A stretch of DNA of 64,000 nucleotides, from positions 17,889-81,888 of the forward strand of contig CACOCP010000005.1 in the NCBI GenBank assembly GCA_902625715.1, read 5' to 3'. Of the stretch, positions 1 through 8,851 are shown piece after piece. The first letter of the stretch is position 1; each line of letters begins with the position of its first letter. Source of the stretch: an uncultured Pelagibacteraceae bacterium (GTDB lineage Bacteria; Pseudomonadota; Alphaproteobacteria; Pelagibacterales; Pelagibacteraceae). Below the pieces are notes generated by a model. It worked only from the letters and a program-made list of their open reading frames with translations. It was not told the origin of the DNA and searched no databases. Made by a program: the position numbers and the translations under genes.

Positions 1-989
1 TATCTCTTTCACTTGATGAAATTTATAAATTAGCAAATAAGACTCTGTTAGCTAATGGATGTGATCAAGAAACAGCTGATATTTTATCAGAACTAATTAC
101 CAATGCTGAAAGGGATGGTTCATTCTCACATGGCTTATTTCGTTTACCTGCATATGTTTCAGGTTTAAAAAGTGGAAAAATTAATGGGAAACAAAAACCA
201 GATATAAAAAAATTAACACCCTCAGTAATTAAAGCTGATGGCAAAAATTGCTTAGCACCAGTTGTGTTAAATAAATCGATACCAGAGTTAGTAAAAGCTG
301 CTAAAGAAAATGGTGTAGCAGTTCTTGCTATAATTAATTCACACCACATGGCCGCTATGTGGCCTGAAACTGAAAAAATAGCTGAAGAAGGTTTGGTGGC
401 ATTTGCATGCACATCGTATAAACCCGCAGTTGCTCCTGCAGGGGCTATTAAACCATTATTTGGAACAAACCCAATTTCTTTCGCTTGGCCAAGAAAAAAT
501 AATACACCGGTTGTTTATGATATGGCCACAGCTTCAATGGCTATGGGAGAAGTGCAAGTTGCAAAGCGAGAGGGACACAAAGTTCCATTAGGTACTGGAC
601 TTACAAAAGGTGGCAAAGATACAACTGATCCAGCAGAAATTGCTGATGGCGGAGTTTTATTACCTTTTGGAGGTTATAAGGGTTCAGGAATTGCAATGAT
701 GGTTGAGTTATTAGCAGGAGCTTTGGTTGGAGATAATTTTAGTTACGAAACAGCAGCTAAAGATAATAATGATGGCGGACCTCCAAGTGGTGGAGAATTC
801 ATATTAGCAATATCTCCAGATAAACTCTCAGACACTGATTGGGATAAACATGCGAATGAATTTTTTGAAAAAATGAAATCAATGGGGGAGGTCAGATTAC
901 CTGGTGAGAGAAGACACAAAAATAGATTGGATAAAGGACCAAGACATATAAACGAGGAACTTGTTAATAAAATTAGATCTTTAAGCTAA
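1..989 (+). CDS. Ldh family (malate/L-lactate-type) NAD(P)-dependent dehydrogenase, 5' partial
   Basis: The reading frame is open from position 3, so the gene starts outside the window; 328 residues are visible and the family is about 340 long, so only a few are missing. Near the N terminus the sequence reads AERDGSFSHGLFRLPAY, matching the conserved region of the Ldh_2 family (malate/lactate, ureidoglycolate and delta-1-piperideine-2-carboxylate reductases), which contains the catalytic Ser-His. Further on, GTNPISFAWP and LLPFGGYKGSGIAMMVE are typical nucleotide-binding and C-terminal family signatures. These enzymes reduce 2-oxo acids or cyclic imino acids with NAD(P)H in the cytoplasm. The substrate cannot be decided from sequence; a DpkA-like imino acid reductase is possible. 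It converges with xth and overlaps it by 9 bases. Confidence 0.85.
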   Translation, partial: SLSLDEIYKLANKTLLANGCDQETADILSELITNAERDGSFSHGLFRLPAYVSGLKSGKINGKQKPDIKKLTPSVIKADGKNCLAPVVLNKSIPELVKAAKENGVAVLAIINSHHMAAMWPETEKIAEEGLVAFACTSYKPAVAPAGAIKPLFGTNPISFAWPRKNNTPVVYDMATASMAMGEVQVAKREGHKVPLGTGLTKGGKDTTDPAEIADGGVLLPFGGYKGSGIAMMVELLAGALVGDNFSYETAAKDNNDGGPPSGGEFILAISPDKLSDTDWDKHANEFFEKMKSMGEVRLPGERRHKNRLDKGPRHINEELVNKIRSLS

Positions 990-1757
990 TTCAATTTCTA
1001 TAGGAGTGTGATCGGAAGGCTTTTCTCTTCCACGAGGATATTTATTAATTTTTACATTTTTAACTAAATTGATAATTGAATTAGAAACTAAGAAATGATC
1101 AATTCTCATTCCATTATTTTTTTGCCAAGCACCACTTGTATAATCCCAAAATGTATAACCTTCTTTATCAGGATATTTGTATCTATATGCATCATGGAAG
1201 CCTAAATTAATCATTTCTCTTAATCTTTTTCTAATTTCTAATCTGAATAAGGCGTCGTTTTCATAACTTTTTGGATTATGAACATCTTCTGCTGCTGGTA
1301 TTATATTAAAATCTCCACCAATAATTATATTTTCGTTTTTATTTAAATAAGATTTAAGTTTTTTGATTAAACTATCTAACCAATAAATCTTATAAGAATA
1401 TTTATCTGTATCAACTGGATTACCATTTGGAGTGTAAATATTTATTAGCTTTATAGTTTTAGATTTATATTTTATATTTGCAGTAATTATTCTTGATTGC
1501 TTATTTTTATCTTTAAAAATATCCTTCTCAATTTTTTCAATCTTTTTTTTTGAAATTATAGCAACTCCATTATAACTTTTTTGACCGAATACATGACTTT
1601 CATATTTCAGCTTTGATATATCATCAAAAGGATATGTTTCCTCTTGTGTCTTTATTTCTTGCATCATTAATATATCAGGTGAGAATTTCTTCAGGTATTC
1701 TTGAATATTAATAATACGTGCTCTTACAGAATTCACATTCCATGAGCTAATTATCAT
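981..1757 (-). CDS. xth: Exodeoxyribonuclease III (AP endonuclease, EEP family)
   Basis: This 258-residue protein starts at MIISSWNVNSVRAR, the canonical N terminus of exonuclease III; an in-frame Met ten codons upstream lies inside erpA and is unlikely to be the start. The chosen ATG shares one base with the erpA stop (TAATG), suggesting translational coupling. Visible EEP motifs are the N-terminal WNVNS, MMQEIKTQ with the metal-binding Glu, GGDFNIIP and the C-terminal SDHTPIEIEL with catalytic Asp-His. It cleaves DNA 5' of abasic sites and removes 3' blocking groups in base excision repair. Length fits the family. Confidence 0.93.
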   Translation of the reverse strand: MIISSWNVNSVRARIINIQEYLKKFSPDILMMQEIKTQEETYPFDDISKLKYESHVFGQKSYNGVAIISKKKIEKIEKDIFKDKNKQSRIITANIKYKSKTIKLINIYTPNGNPVDTDKYSYKIYWLDSLIKKLKSYLNKNENIIIGGDFNIIPAAEDVHNPKSYENDALFRLEIRKRLREMINLGFHDAYRYKYPDKEGYTFWDYTSGAWQKNNGMRIDHFLVSNSIINLVKNVKINKYPRGREKPSDHTPIEIELA

Positions 1758-2074
1758 TAAAGTGAGAATGAGACGCCACAACCGCACGACGATTTGCTTT
1801 GTGGGTTGTTAATTTTAAATGAATCTCCGATTAATTCTTTAACAAAATCTACCTCAGAACCTTTTAGTAGGTCAGCTGAAGTTTTATCTATGAGTATATT
1901 TTCATGTCTTAAATCATCTTCGTTTTGTGATTTATCAAAAGAAAAATCGTACTGAAAACCTGAGCAACCACCACCTTTAATTGCGATTCTAAAAAAAGAA
2001 CCGTTATCTTTTGATGATAGAAGGTGCTTTATTTGTTTTAAAGCATTTTCTGTAAATTTAATTTCTTTAATCAT
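1757..2074 (-). CDS. erpA: A-type iron-sulfur cluster carrier ErpA/HesB-like
   Basis: The 105-residue protein carries the three cysteines of A-type carriers: Cys37 in GGGCSGFQY and Cys97/Cys99 in the C-terminal CGCG. Such proteins accept nascent Fe-S clusters from the scaffold and pass them to apo-enzymes. The alphaproteobacterial form with this tail is usually called ErpA, though IscA-like naming cannot be excluded. It is the first gene of a two-gene minus-strand unit with xth and is divergent from dgt, with 50 bases between the start codons. Confidence 0.87.
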   Translation of the reverse strand: MIKEIKFTENALKQIKHLLSSKDNGSFFRIAIKGGGCSGFQYDFSFDKSQNEDDLRHENILIDKTSADLLKGSEVDFVKELIGDSFKINNPQSKSSCGCGVSFSL

Positions 2075-2096
2075 GATTTAACACTGATAATACTAA

Positions 2097-2102
2097 TATA
2101 AT
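2097..2102 (+). promoter_or_regulatory. Candidate -10 element upstream of dgt
   Basis: A perfect TATAAT lies 22 bases before the dgt ATG in the erpA/dgt divergent gap. No convincing -35 hexamer sits 16-18 bases upstream (TGATTT at best), and the region is very AT-rich, so this is a weak call. Confidence 0.3.
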
Positions 2103-2124
2103 GTCATTTTACCAAATTTAAAGA

Positions 2125-3240
2125 ATGAAAAATTATTCAAATTTAGGACTGTTTAAATCTAAAGGTAGATTGATTTTTGAGCCTAAGAATAAATACAGAT
2201 CACCATTTCAAAGAGATAGAGATAGAATTATTCATTCAGCTTCATTTAGAAGGTTAAAGCACAAGACCCAGGTATTTGTTAATACAGAAGGGGATCATTA
2301 TAGAACAAGAATTACACATTCTATAGAAGTTGCACAAATTGCTCGATCCATTGCTAAGTACCTAAATGTAAATGACGATTTAGCAGAAACATTAAGTCTT
2401 GCTCATGATTTGGGACATACGCCATTTGGACATGCTGGCGAAATCGCATTAAACGAATGTATGTCAAAATACGGTGGATTTGATCATAATTTACAAACTT
2501 TGAGAATTGTTATGTTTTTAGAGCATAAGTATTTAAAGTTTAAAGGATTAAATTTATCTATTGAGACACTGGATGGATTAATTAAACATAATGGCCCTTA
2601 TAGTGAAATATCCAAACTTAATAAAATTATTGGTAAAAAAAATTTTAAAGGAAAGCTTAATTTTAACAAAAATACATCGATAGAGGCACAGATATCGGCA
2701 ATATCAGATGATATAGCTTATAATAATCATGATATACAAGATGGAATTAAAGCTAACCTATTCAAATTAGAAGATTTAATTGAAATCGAATTTTTTAAAG
2801 AAATTTACAAATCCTATAAATCAAATATAAAAAAAAAGGAGAAAAACATAATAATTTATCAAATTATTAGAGATTCTATTAATCTTATGGTTGAGGATGT
2901 AATCAATAATACTTTATTAAATATAAAAGATAATAAAATTAAAAAGTATATTGATATTATTAACAATAAAAAACAAATAGTATCATTTTCAAATAAATTT
3001 AAATCAATTGAGCAGGAAATTAAATCATTTTTAAGGTTAAAAATGTACAACAATAGAAGTGTATTAAAAAAAAATAATAATGGAAAAAAAATAATTACGA
3101 AATTATTTTCAGAGATTTCAAAAAAACCGAAAAAATATATAAATAATTATCAAAATAAAGATCAATTTAGATCTATTTCTGACTATATATCAGGAATGAC
3201 TGATCGATATGCTATTCAACTTCATAAATCATTAAAATGA
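2125..3240 (+). CDS. dgt: Deoxyguanosinetriphosphate triphosphohydrolase-like HD protein
   Basis: This 371-residue HD-superfamily protein has the ordered metal ligands of Dgt: His65 in THSIEVAQIAR, the HD pair at about 94-95 in SLAHDLGHTPFGHAGE with further histidines, and a later SDDIAYNNHD segment supplying the last Asp. Dgt hydrolyses dNTPs, classically dGTP, to the nucleoside and triphosphate; the shorter type found next to argS in alphaproteobacteria is often a regulated dNTPase of broader specificity. Its stop overlaps the argS start (ATGA), so the two are probably co-translated. The C-terminal half is strongly Lys/Asn-rich, as expected at this base composition. Confidence 0.9.
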   Translation: MKNYSNLGLFKSKGRLIFEPKNKYRSPFQRDRDRIIHSASFRRLKHKTQVFVNTEGDHYRTRITHSIEVAQIARSIAKYLNVNDDLAETLSLAHDLGHTPFGHAGEIALNECMSKYGGFDHNLQTLRIVMFLEHKYLKFKGLNLSIETLDGLIKHNGPYSEISKLNKIIGKKNFKGKLNFNKNTSIEAQISAISDDIAYNNHDIQDGIKANLFKLEDLIEIEFFKEIYKSYKSNIKKKEKNIIIYQIIRDSINLMVEDVINNTLLNIKDNKIKKYIDIINNKKQIVSFSNKFKSIEQEIKSFLRLKMYNNRSVLKKNNNGKKIITKLFSEISKKPKKYINNYQNKDQFRSISDYISGMTDRYAIQLHKSLK

Positions 3241-4961
3241 ACATTTTTTCAGATTATCTAATAAAAATATTAAAATTAATTAAAAAAGCATCTAATGATA
3301 ATCAATTTAAACTTCCAGAGAAATTATCTAGTATAAATGTTGATATACCACCAAATAAATTTGATGGAGATTTATCAACAAATGTTGCAATGGTATTATC
3401 AAAACCCAACAATGCCCCTCCCATGGAAATTGCTAAAACAATTAGTAAACTACTTAAAGAAAATGACGATAATATTGAGTCTGTAGAAATAATTAAGCCA
3501 GGATTTATCAATATAAAATTTAATCACATTTTTTGGGGTGAGTTTTTAAACAATATAATTAATCAAAAAAATTATGGATCTACAAGCGAAGAAAATAAAA
3601 AATATTTAATTGAATTTGTATCTGCCAACCCAACTGGACCTTTACATGTAGGTCACTGCAGAGGAGCAATTCTAGGTGACGTTATTTCAAATTTATTAAT
3701 ATTTAATAATAACACTGTTACAAAGGAATATTACGTAAATGATCATGGAAACCAAATATTATATTTTACAAAGTCTGTTTATTTTAGAATTCGTGAGATT
3801 TTATATAAAGAAAATTTCCCATCTGATAATCCTGATCTTTATCCAGGGGAATATCTAATAGATATAGCAACAAATATTTTAAATCAAAAAAAAGATATCA
3901 ATTTTGAAAACTATGAAAATATAAAAAGCGAATTAACAATTTTATCTGTTGATGAGTCTTTAAAGTTAATTAAGCAAAATCTTAAAAAACTTGGAATTGA
4001 CCATGATAACTTCGCTAGTGAAAGAAATTTAGTTAAAGAAAAAGAAGTAGAAAAAGTTATTGAAAAACTAAAATCAAAAAAATTTGTTTATACTGGAAAA
4101 ATTAAAGCGCCAGAGGGGGAAGATACAAAAAATTGGGTAGAAAGGGAGCAATTATTGTTTAAATCAACAGAATTTGGTGATGACAAAGATCGTGCTTTAC
4201 AAAAATCTGACAACACTTGGACGTACTTTGCAGGTGATGTTGCATACCACTATAACAAACTAAACAGAAATTATGATATTTTAGTCAATATTCTTGGAGC
4301 TGATCATGCAGGTTATATAAAAAGAATTACCTCAGTTGTGGAGGCATTATCAGGAGATAAAAATAAATTAATTTGCAAAGTCAGCCAATTAGTAAAATTA
4401 ATTAAAGATGGCAAACCTTTTAAAATGTCAAAACGTAAAGGTGATTATATAACTGTCGATGATTTAATAAGCGAAGTTGGAAAAGATGCTACTAGATTTA
4501 TTATGCTTAATAGAAGCAGTGATGCAGAACTAGATTTCGATTTTACCAAAGTAAAAGAAAAATCTAAAGACAATCCACTTTATTATGTTCAATATTGTTA
4601 TGCTCGAATTTCATCAGTATTTAGAAATATAAGTAAAAATTTAGAAGATGAAATTTTAATTAAAAATGAACTTAAATACTCTAAAGATGAAATTAAGATT
4701 TTTAGAAAAATATCCGAGTGGCCGAAATGTATTGAAATTGCAAGCAATAAATTGGAACCACATAGACTACCAGTCTATCTTTATGAATTATCATCTGAAT
4801 TTCACTCATATTGGAATATGGGAAGAGATGATAAAGATAAAAGATTCATTGAAGAAGATGGTACTATAAAAATTGAAAAATTAGTGTTTTTAAAATCTAT
4901 TGCAAATGTAATTAAAACTGGAATGAATATTCTAGGAGTTGATACTCCACAAAAAATGTAA
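3237..4961 (+). CDS. argS: Arginyl-tRNA synthetase
   Basis: At 574 residues this is a full-length class I ArgRS. An N-terminal Add1-like tRNA-binding domain (about 1-110) precedes the HIGH motif, here HVGH at 137-140 within NPTGPLHVGH. The KMSK loop KMSKRKGD lies near residue 397, and an all-alpha anticodon-binding (DALR) domain ends the protein. It charges tRNA-Arg in the cytoplasm. It overlaps dgt by four bases and touches the next small gene by one base, so it belongs to a tight operon running to serS. Confidence 0.97.
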   Translation: MNIFSDYLIKILKLIKKASNDNQFKLPEKLSSINVDIPPNKFDGDLSTNVAMVLSKPNNAPPMEIAKTISKLLKENDDNIESVEIIKPGFINIKFNHIFWGEFLNNIINQKNYGSTSEENKKYLIEFVSANPTGPLHVGHCRGAILGDVISNLLIFNNNTVTKEYYVNDHGNQILYFTKSVYFRIREILYKENFPSDNPDLYPGEYLIDIATNILNQKKDINFENYENIKSELTILSVDESLKLIKQNLKKLGIDHDNFASERNLVKEKEVEKVIEKLKSKKFVYTGKIKAPEGEDTKNWVEREQLLFKSTEFGDDKDRALQKSDNTWTYFAGDVAYHYNKLNRNYDILVNILGADHAGYIKRITSVVEALSGDKNKLICKVSQLVKLIKDGKPFKMSKRKGDYITVDDLISEVGKDATRFIMLNRSSDAELDFDFTKVKEKSKDNPLYYVQYCYARISSVFRNISKNLEDEILIKNELKYSKDEIKIFRKISEWPKCIEIASNKLEPHRLPVYLYELSSEFHSYWNMGRDDKDKRFIEEDGTIKIEKLVFLKSIANVIKTGMNILGVDTPQKM

Positions 4962-5221
4962 TGTTTAAGGAATTTAAGTATCTTTTATTTCTAATTGTTA
5001 TCTTTTTCTTTATTTTTTTTACTGTAAGATATTACTTTTCAGATGAAAATAAAAAAAGGTCATATAGATCGTTCAATCAAATTGATAAAAAATTAGAAAT
5101 TTCTACAAAAGATTTAATTATATTAAATAGCGATACTGAGAACATTATCGATTTTGTAGAATATAAAAACAATAAAAAAACAGAAAAATATTCATTTTGG
5201 GAACTTCTTTATAATGACTAA
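4961..5221 (+). CDS. Small single-pass membrane protein between argS and nagZ
   Basis: The protein has 86 residues. Residues about 8-26 form one strongly hydrophobic Phe/Ile-rich segment, followed by a charged tail. I recognise no domain. It overlaps argS by one base and nagZ by eight, so it is translated with them. In many alphaproteobacteria the same slot holds a membrane-anchored SPOR-domain protein of 200 residues or more. The membrane anchor and position fit a shrunken relative that has lost the SPOR domain, but this rests on synteny, not similarity. Confidence 0.6.
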   Translation: MFKEFKYLLFLIVIFFFIFFTVRYYFSDENKKRSYRSFNQIDKKLEISTKDLIILNSDTENIIDFVEYKNNKKTEKYSFWELLYND

Positions 5222-6167
5222 TAAGAATACTAGATCATTTATATGTGGCATTAAAAGTTACAAGCTATCTAAATCTGAAATAAAATTTTTACGTAAATAT
5301 AAACCCTGGGGCATAATTCTTTTTTCGAGAAATATAAAAACTATAAAACAAACTCAATTATTAACAAAATCATTAAAAAATATTTTACAAAATCCTACAC
5401 TCCCAATTTTAATTGATGAAGAGGGTGGTAGAGTTTCGCGATTACGAAAATTTATAGATAATTCTGTATTTACAAATAAATATTTTGGAGATCTTTATAA
5501 AAAAGATAAAAAAAAATTTAATTTGTATTTTGATGTCTACGTTAAACAAATTTCATATTTATTAAGACTTCTTGGTATTAATGTTAATACAGTTCCAGTT
5601 TTAGATATATTAAGAAAAAATTTACATCAAATTGTGGGTGATAGATCTTTTTCTTCAAATAAAAAAATTGTTTCAAAAATTGGTGATATTTGTATTGATA
5701 AATTTCATAAAAACAAAATTGCAACAATAACAAAGCATATACCTGGACACGGTCTAGCTAAGGTAGATAGTCATTTGAAGCTGCCAATTATTGATAAAAA
5801 TCAAGCTTATTTGCTTAAAAATGATTTTAGTGTGTTTTCTAAAAAGAAATCTAAAATAACCATGACAGGTCATTTAATGTTTAAAAAATTGGATAGCCAA
5901 TATCCAGTAACACACTCCAAAAAGATAATTAAGATAATTAGAAACAAAATAAGATTTAATGCATTGATTATAACAGACGACATTTCGATGAAAGCATTAA
6001 ATAACAATATTGAAGATAATGTTATAAAATCGTTCAGTGCAGGTTGTAATTTAGTTTTACATTGTAATGGAAAAATGAGTGAAATGCTTAAGGTAGCCAA
6101 AAATTCACCTAAAATTAATAACTTTGTAATTAAAAAAACATCACAAATAACTAATATTATAAGCTAA
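5214..6167 (+). CDS. nagZ: Beta-N-acetylhexosaminidase, glycoside hydrolase family 3
   Basis: This 317-residue GH3 protein has the NagZ hallmarks LIDEEGGRVSRL (acidic pair near 68-69), KHIPGHG around 174-180 with the mobile-loop His that acts as acid/base, and TDDISMKAL containing the nucleophile Asp. NagZ releases GlcNAc from 1,6-anhydromuropeptides during cytoplasmic peptidoglycan recycling. Length is slightly below the usual 330-340. It lies between argS and scpA as in other alphaproteobacteria and has no signal peptide. Confidence 0.93.
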   Translation: MTNKNTRSFICGIKSYKLSKSEIKFLRKYKPWGIILFSRNIKTIKQTQLLTKSLKNILQNPTLPILIDEEGGRVSRLRKFIDNSVFTNKYFGDLYKKDKKKFNLYFDVYVKQISYLLRLLGINVNTVPVLDILRKNLHQIVGDRSFSSNKKIVSKIGDICIDKFHKNKIATITKHIPGHGLAKVDSHLKLPIIDKNQAYLLKNDFSVFSKKKSKITMTGHLMFKKLDSQYPVTHSKKIIKIIRNKIRFNALIITDDISMKALNNNIEDNVIKSFSAGCNLVLHCNGKMSEMLKVAKNSPKINNFVIKKTSQITNIIS

Positions 6168-6176
6168 ATTTATTTA

Positions 6177-6911
6177 ATGAATGATTCTTTAGAATTTAAT
6201 GTTGAGTTAAATGCATACAATGGTTCTCTAGAAGTATTGTTAGATCTAGCTAAATCACAAAAAGTTGATTTAGAACAAATATCTATTACTAAACTTGCTG
6301 ATCAATTTCATGAGTTCATTACAAACTCAAAGAATCTTAATCTAGAAATTGCTTCTGAATATTTATTGATGGCAACTTGGCTTACATATTTAAAATCAAA
6401 GTTACTGTTACCTGAAAGTGAAGAAGAGGAATTTAAAGCTTTAGAAGTTGCTGAAAAATTAAAATTACAATTAAAAAAACTGGAGTTAATAAGACTTCTC
6501 TCTTCACAGATGTTAAGCAGAAAAAGACTTGGAAGAGATGTTTTTATGCGAGGTTCAAAAAGTGGTATTAAACCTATTTACGACTCTAAATATACTTTAA
6601 CATTATTTGAGGTTTTAAAAACTTATGCAAATATAGTTATGACCAAAGATTTTCAAAGAATGAATATTCCAAGACTGCCAGTTCTTACAACAGAAGAGGG
6701 CATTAAAAGAATAAAAGAATTTTTTGGCAAATTATCTGATTGGAAAGATATATCTGAATTAATTCCAAATAATTTTAAATCAACAAAAAATTTAAAACGA
6801 ACTGGAAAAGCAGGAATTTTTGCTGGCTCTTTAGAGTTAGCTAAAGAGGGTAATATTTCTATAAAGCAAAAAGAATTATTTGATAATATTTATATTAAAG
6901 AGAAAATATGA
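6177..6911 (+). CDS. scpA: Segregation and condensation protein A
   Basis: This 244-residue kleisin bridges the SMC heads and binds ScpB. The N terminus shows FNVELNAYNGSLEVLLDLAKSQ, the SMC-neck-binding helix of ScpA, followed by ASEYLLMATWLTYLKSKLLLP, highly typical of the family. The C-terminal winged-helix part is present. It overlaps scpB by four bases. Together with an SMC protein encoded elsewhere it would organise and segregate the chromosome. Confidence 0.93.
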   Translation: MNDSLEFNVELNAYNGSLEVLLDLAKSQKVDLEQISITKLADQFHEFITNSKNLNLEIASEYLLMATWLTYLKSKLLLPESEEEEFKALEVAEKLKLQLKKLELIRLLSSQMLSRKRLGRDVFMRGSKSGIKPIYDSKYTLTLFEVLKTYANIVMTKDFQRMNIPRLPVLTTEEGIKRIKEFFGKLSDWKDISELIPNNFKSTKNLKRTGKAGIFAGSLELAKEGNISIKQKELFDNIYIKEKI

Positions 6912-7600
6912 ATAAGTTAAAAAAAGATAACGTTTTAAATTTTCCTTCAAAAATGACTGAAATAGAAAGAGAAGTTGAAGCTATTGTTTTTGCGGCTGCA
7001 GAACCACTAAGTATAGAAACAATAGAAACTAAAATTTCAAAAAATACAGATGTTTTAAAAATATTACAAAAACTACAAACATTCTACACAAACAGAGGCA
7101 TTAATTTAGTTTGTATTTCAAATAAGTGGTCTTTTAGAACGGCACAAAATTTATCATCATTAATGTCTCAACAAAAAACTGTTGAAAAAAAGCTATCAAA
7201 AGCGGCTATAGAAACATTAGCAATCATTGTATATCATCAGCCGGTTACACGAGCGGAGATAGAGGAGATACGGGGTGTTGCCTTTGGCACTAATACTTTA
7301 GAAATCCTAATGGAATTAAATTGGGTTAAGCCACAAGGCAGAAAAGATATTCCAGGTAAACCTATCCAGTATGGAACTACAGATGACTTTTTAAGCCATT
7401 TTAATCTTCAAAAATTATCTGATCTTCCAACAGTGGATGAACTAGGGACAGCTGGACTTATTGATACATCTTCTGTTGATGCATCGATCTTTGGTACTGG
7501 AAAGTTTTATAAGGAAAAACAAGAAGACAAAAAGGAAAACATATATTCTGATATCGATGAAATGTTAAATAGCACTCTCAAACCTGAAAGTGAGGAGTGA
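6908..7600 (+). CDS. scpB: Segregation and condensation protein B
   Basis: The 230-residue protein has two winged-helix domains. The first contains EREVEAIVFAAAEPLSIE; the second contains LSKAAIETLAIIVYHQPVTR and EIRGV, the best conserved part of ScpB. A Lys/Glu-rich tail of about 50 residues is disordered-looking. ScpB dimers bind ScpA in the condensin complex. It starts inside the scpA stop (ATGA overlap) and precedes tatA by 44 bases. Confidence 0.93.
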   Translation: MNKLKKDNVLNFPSKMTEIEREVEAIVFAAAEPLSIETIETKISKNTDVLKILQKLQTFYTNRGINLVCISNKWSFRTAQNLSSLMSQQKTVEKKLSKAAIETLAIIVYHQPVTRAEIEEIRGVAFGTNTLEILMELNWVKPQGRKDIPGKPIQYGTTDDFLSHFNLQKLSDLPTVDELGTAGLIDTSSVDASIFGTGKFYKEKQEDKKENIYSDIDEMLNSTLKPESEE

Positions 7601-7644
7601 AAAAGTTTCTTTAAAAAAACAACTATTAAGGGTATAAATAAAGT

Positions 7645-7857
7645 ATGAGTATAGGATTTTGGCAGATAGCAATTGTAGTTATATTAGTAGTTTTACTGTT
7701 TGGGAGAGGTAAAATCTCTAGTTTGATGGGCGATGTCGCTAAAGGGATTAAAAGTTTTAAAAAAGGTATGGCAACTGACCCTACAGAAGATACACAACCA
7801 AAAAATATCACAGAAAACGAAGACTCAAATAATCAAGACTCCAATAATAAAGAGTAA
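7645..7857 (+). CDS. tatA: Twin-arginine translocase subunit TatA
   Basis: At 70 residues this has the TatA layout: a short periplasmic N terminus (MSIGFWQ), one membrane helix about residues 5-20, the hinge FGRGK, an amphipathic helix and an acidic, polar tail. TatA oligomerises to form the pore for folded proteins exported with RR signal peptides. It is followed after three bases by tatB and then tatC. Confidence 0.93.
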   Translation: MSIGFWQIAIVVILVVLLFGRGKISSLMGDVAKGIKSFKKGMATDPTEDTQPKNITENEDSNNQDSNNKE

Positions 7858-7860
7858 TAA

Positions 7861-8100
7861 ATGCCACAAATTGGCTGGTTAGAAATTTTAATAATAGTTT
7901 CTATAGCAATCATTGTTGTAGGACCCAAAGACTTTCCTTTAATGTTAAAAAAAATGGGATCTTGGATTGGATCAATTAAAAGATATGTAAGTGATGTGCA
8001 AACTCAAGTATCAGAAATTACAGACAACTCAATAGAAGATGAAAATAGTATAAAAAAATCATCTGAAAAAAATGAAAAAATAAAAGATATAAATGGATAA
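7861..8100 (+). CDS. tatB: Sec-independent translocase subunit TatB
   Basis: The 79-residue protein starts MPQIGWLEILII and has the VVGPKDFP hinge that separates TatB from TatA, followed by an amphipathic region and a polar, charged tail. TatB pairs with TatC to recognise twin-arginine signal peptides. It is shorter than most TatB proteins (usually over 100 residues) through trimming of the tail. It overlaps tatC by eight bases. Confidence 0.92.
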   Translation: MPQIGWLEILIIVSIAIIVVGPKDFPLMLKKMGSWIGSIKRYVSDVQTQVSEITDNSIEDENSIKKSSEKNEKIKDING

Positions 8101-8851
8101 AGAAACAGGATTCATTAGCCACTTAGTTGAACTTAGAAAAAGATTAATACATTCATTAATATTTTTATCTGTATTGTTTGTAATTTGTTATTTTTTTTCA
8201 GAGTACATATATGGGTTTTTAGTTAACCCATATGCTGAAGCAGTAAGAGATGATGGTATTGAAAGAAGATTAATATTTACAGCTTTACAAGAAACTTTTT
8301 TAACTTATTTAAAGGTATCTTTTTTTGCAGCTTTTTTTATCACTAGTCCATTTATTTTAATACAGATTTGGAAGTTTATTGCACCTGGACTTTATACCCA
8401 TGAAAAGAAAGCAATTATGCCTTATTTAATTATTACACCAATTTTATTCCTTTTAGGAGGAATGCTTGTCTATTATTTAATAATGCCACTTGCGATAAAG
8501 TTTTTTTTATCATTTGAAAGTTTAGGAGCAAGTACAAATTTACCTATTCAACTTGAAGCAAAAGTTAATGAATACCTATCATTAGTAATGAAATTAATAT
8601 TTGCATTTGGTTTGAGTTTTCAATTACCTGTAGTTTTAAGTTTATTAGCAAGAATTGGAGTTATTAATTCAACTTTTTTAAAAGAGAGAAGAAAATATGT
8701 TGTAGTAATGATATTTGCAGCTGCAGCAATTTTAACTCCACCAGATCCAATTACACAAATTGGTTTAGCTGTTCCGCTGCTTATTTTATATGAATTATCA
8801 ATCTTTTCCGTAAATATAATTGAGAGAAAAGCAGAAGAAAAAAATGCATAA
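8093..8851 (+). CDS. tatC: Sec-independent translocase subunit TatC
   Basis: A 252-residue polytopic membrane protein with six predicted helices. The N-terminal motif [11 protein letters not shown] is diagnostic for TatC, and a later [13 protein letters not shown] region (here [16 protein letters not shown]) is also typical. It is the receptor for RR signal peptides. The serS start codon lies inside its last codons. Confidence 0.96.
   Translation: MDKETGFISHLVELRKRLIHSLIFLSVLFVICYFFSEYIYGFLVNPYAEAVRDDGIERRLIFTALQETFLTYLKVSFFAAFFITSPFILIQIWKFIAPGLYTHEKKAIMPYLIITPILFLLGGMLVYYLIMPLAIKFFLSFESLGASTNLPIQLEAKVNEYLSLVMKLIFAFGLSFQLPVVLSLLARIGVINSTFLKERRKYVVVMIFAAAAILTPPDPITQIGLAVPLLILYELSIFSVNIIERKAEEKNA

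Noticed and set aside
403..591. A 62-codon plus-strand frame inside the Ldh-family gene
   Set aside because: It is an out-of-frame shadow of the dehydrogenase.
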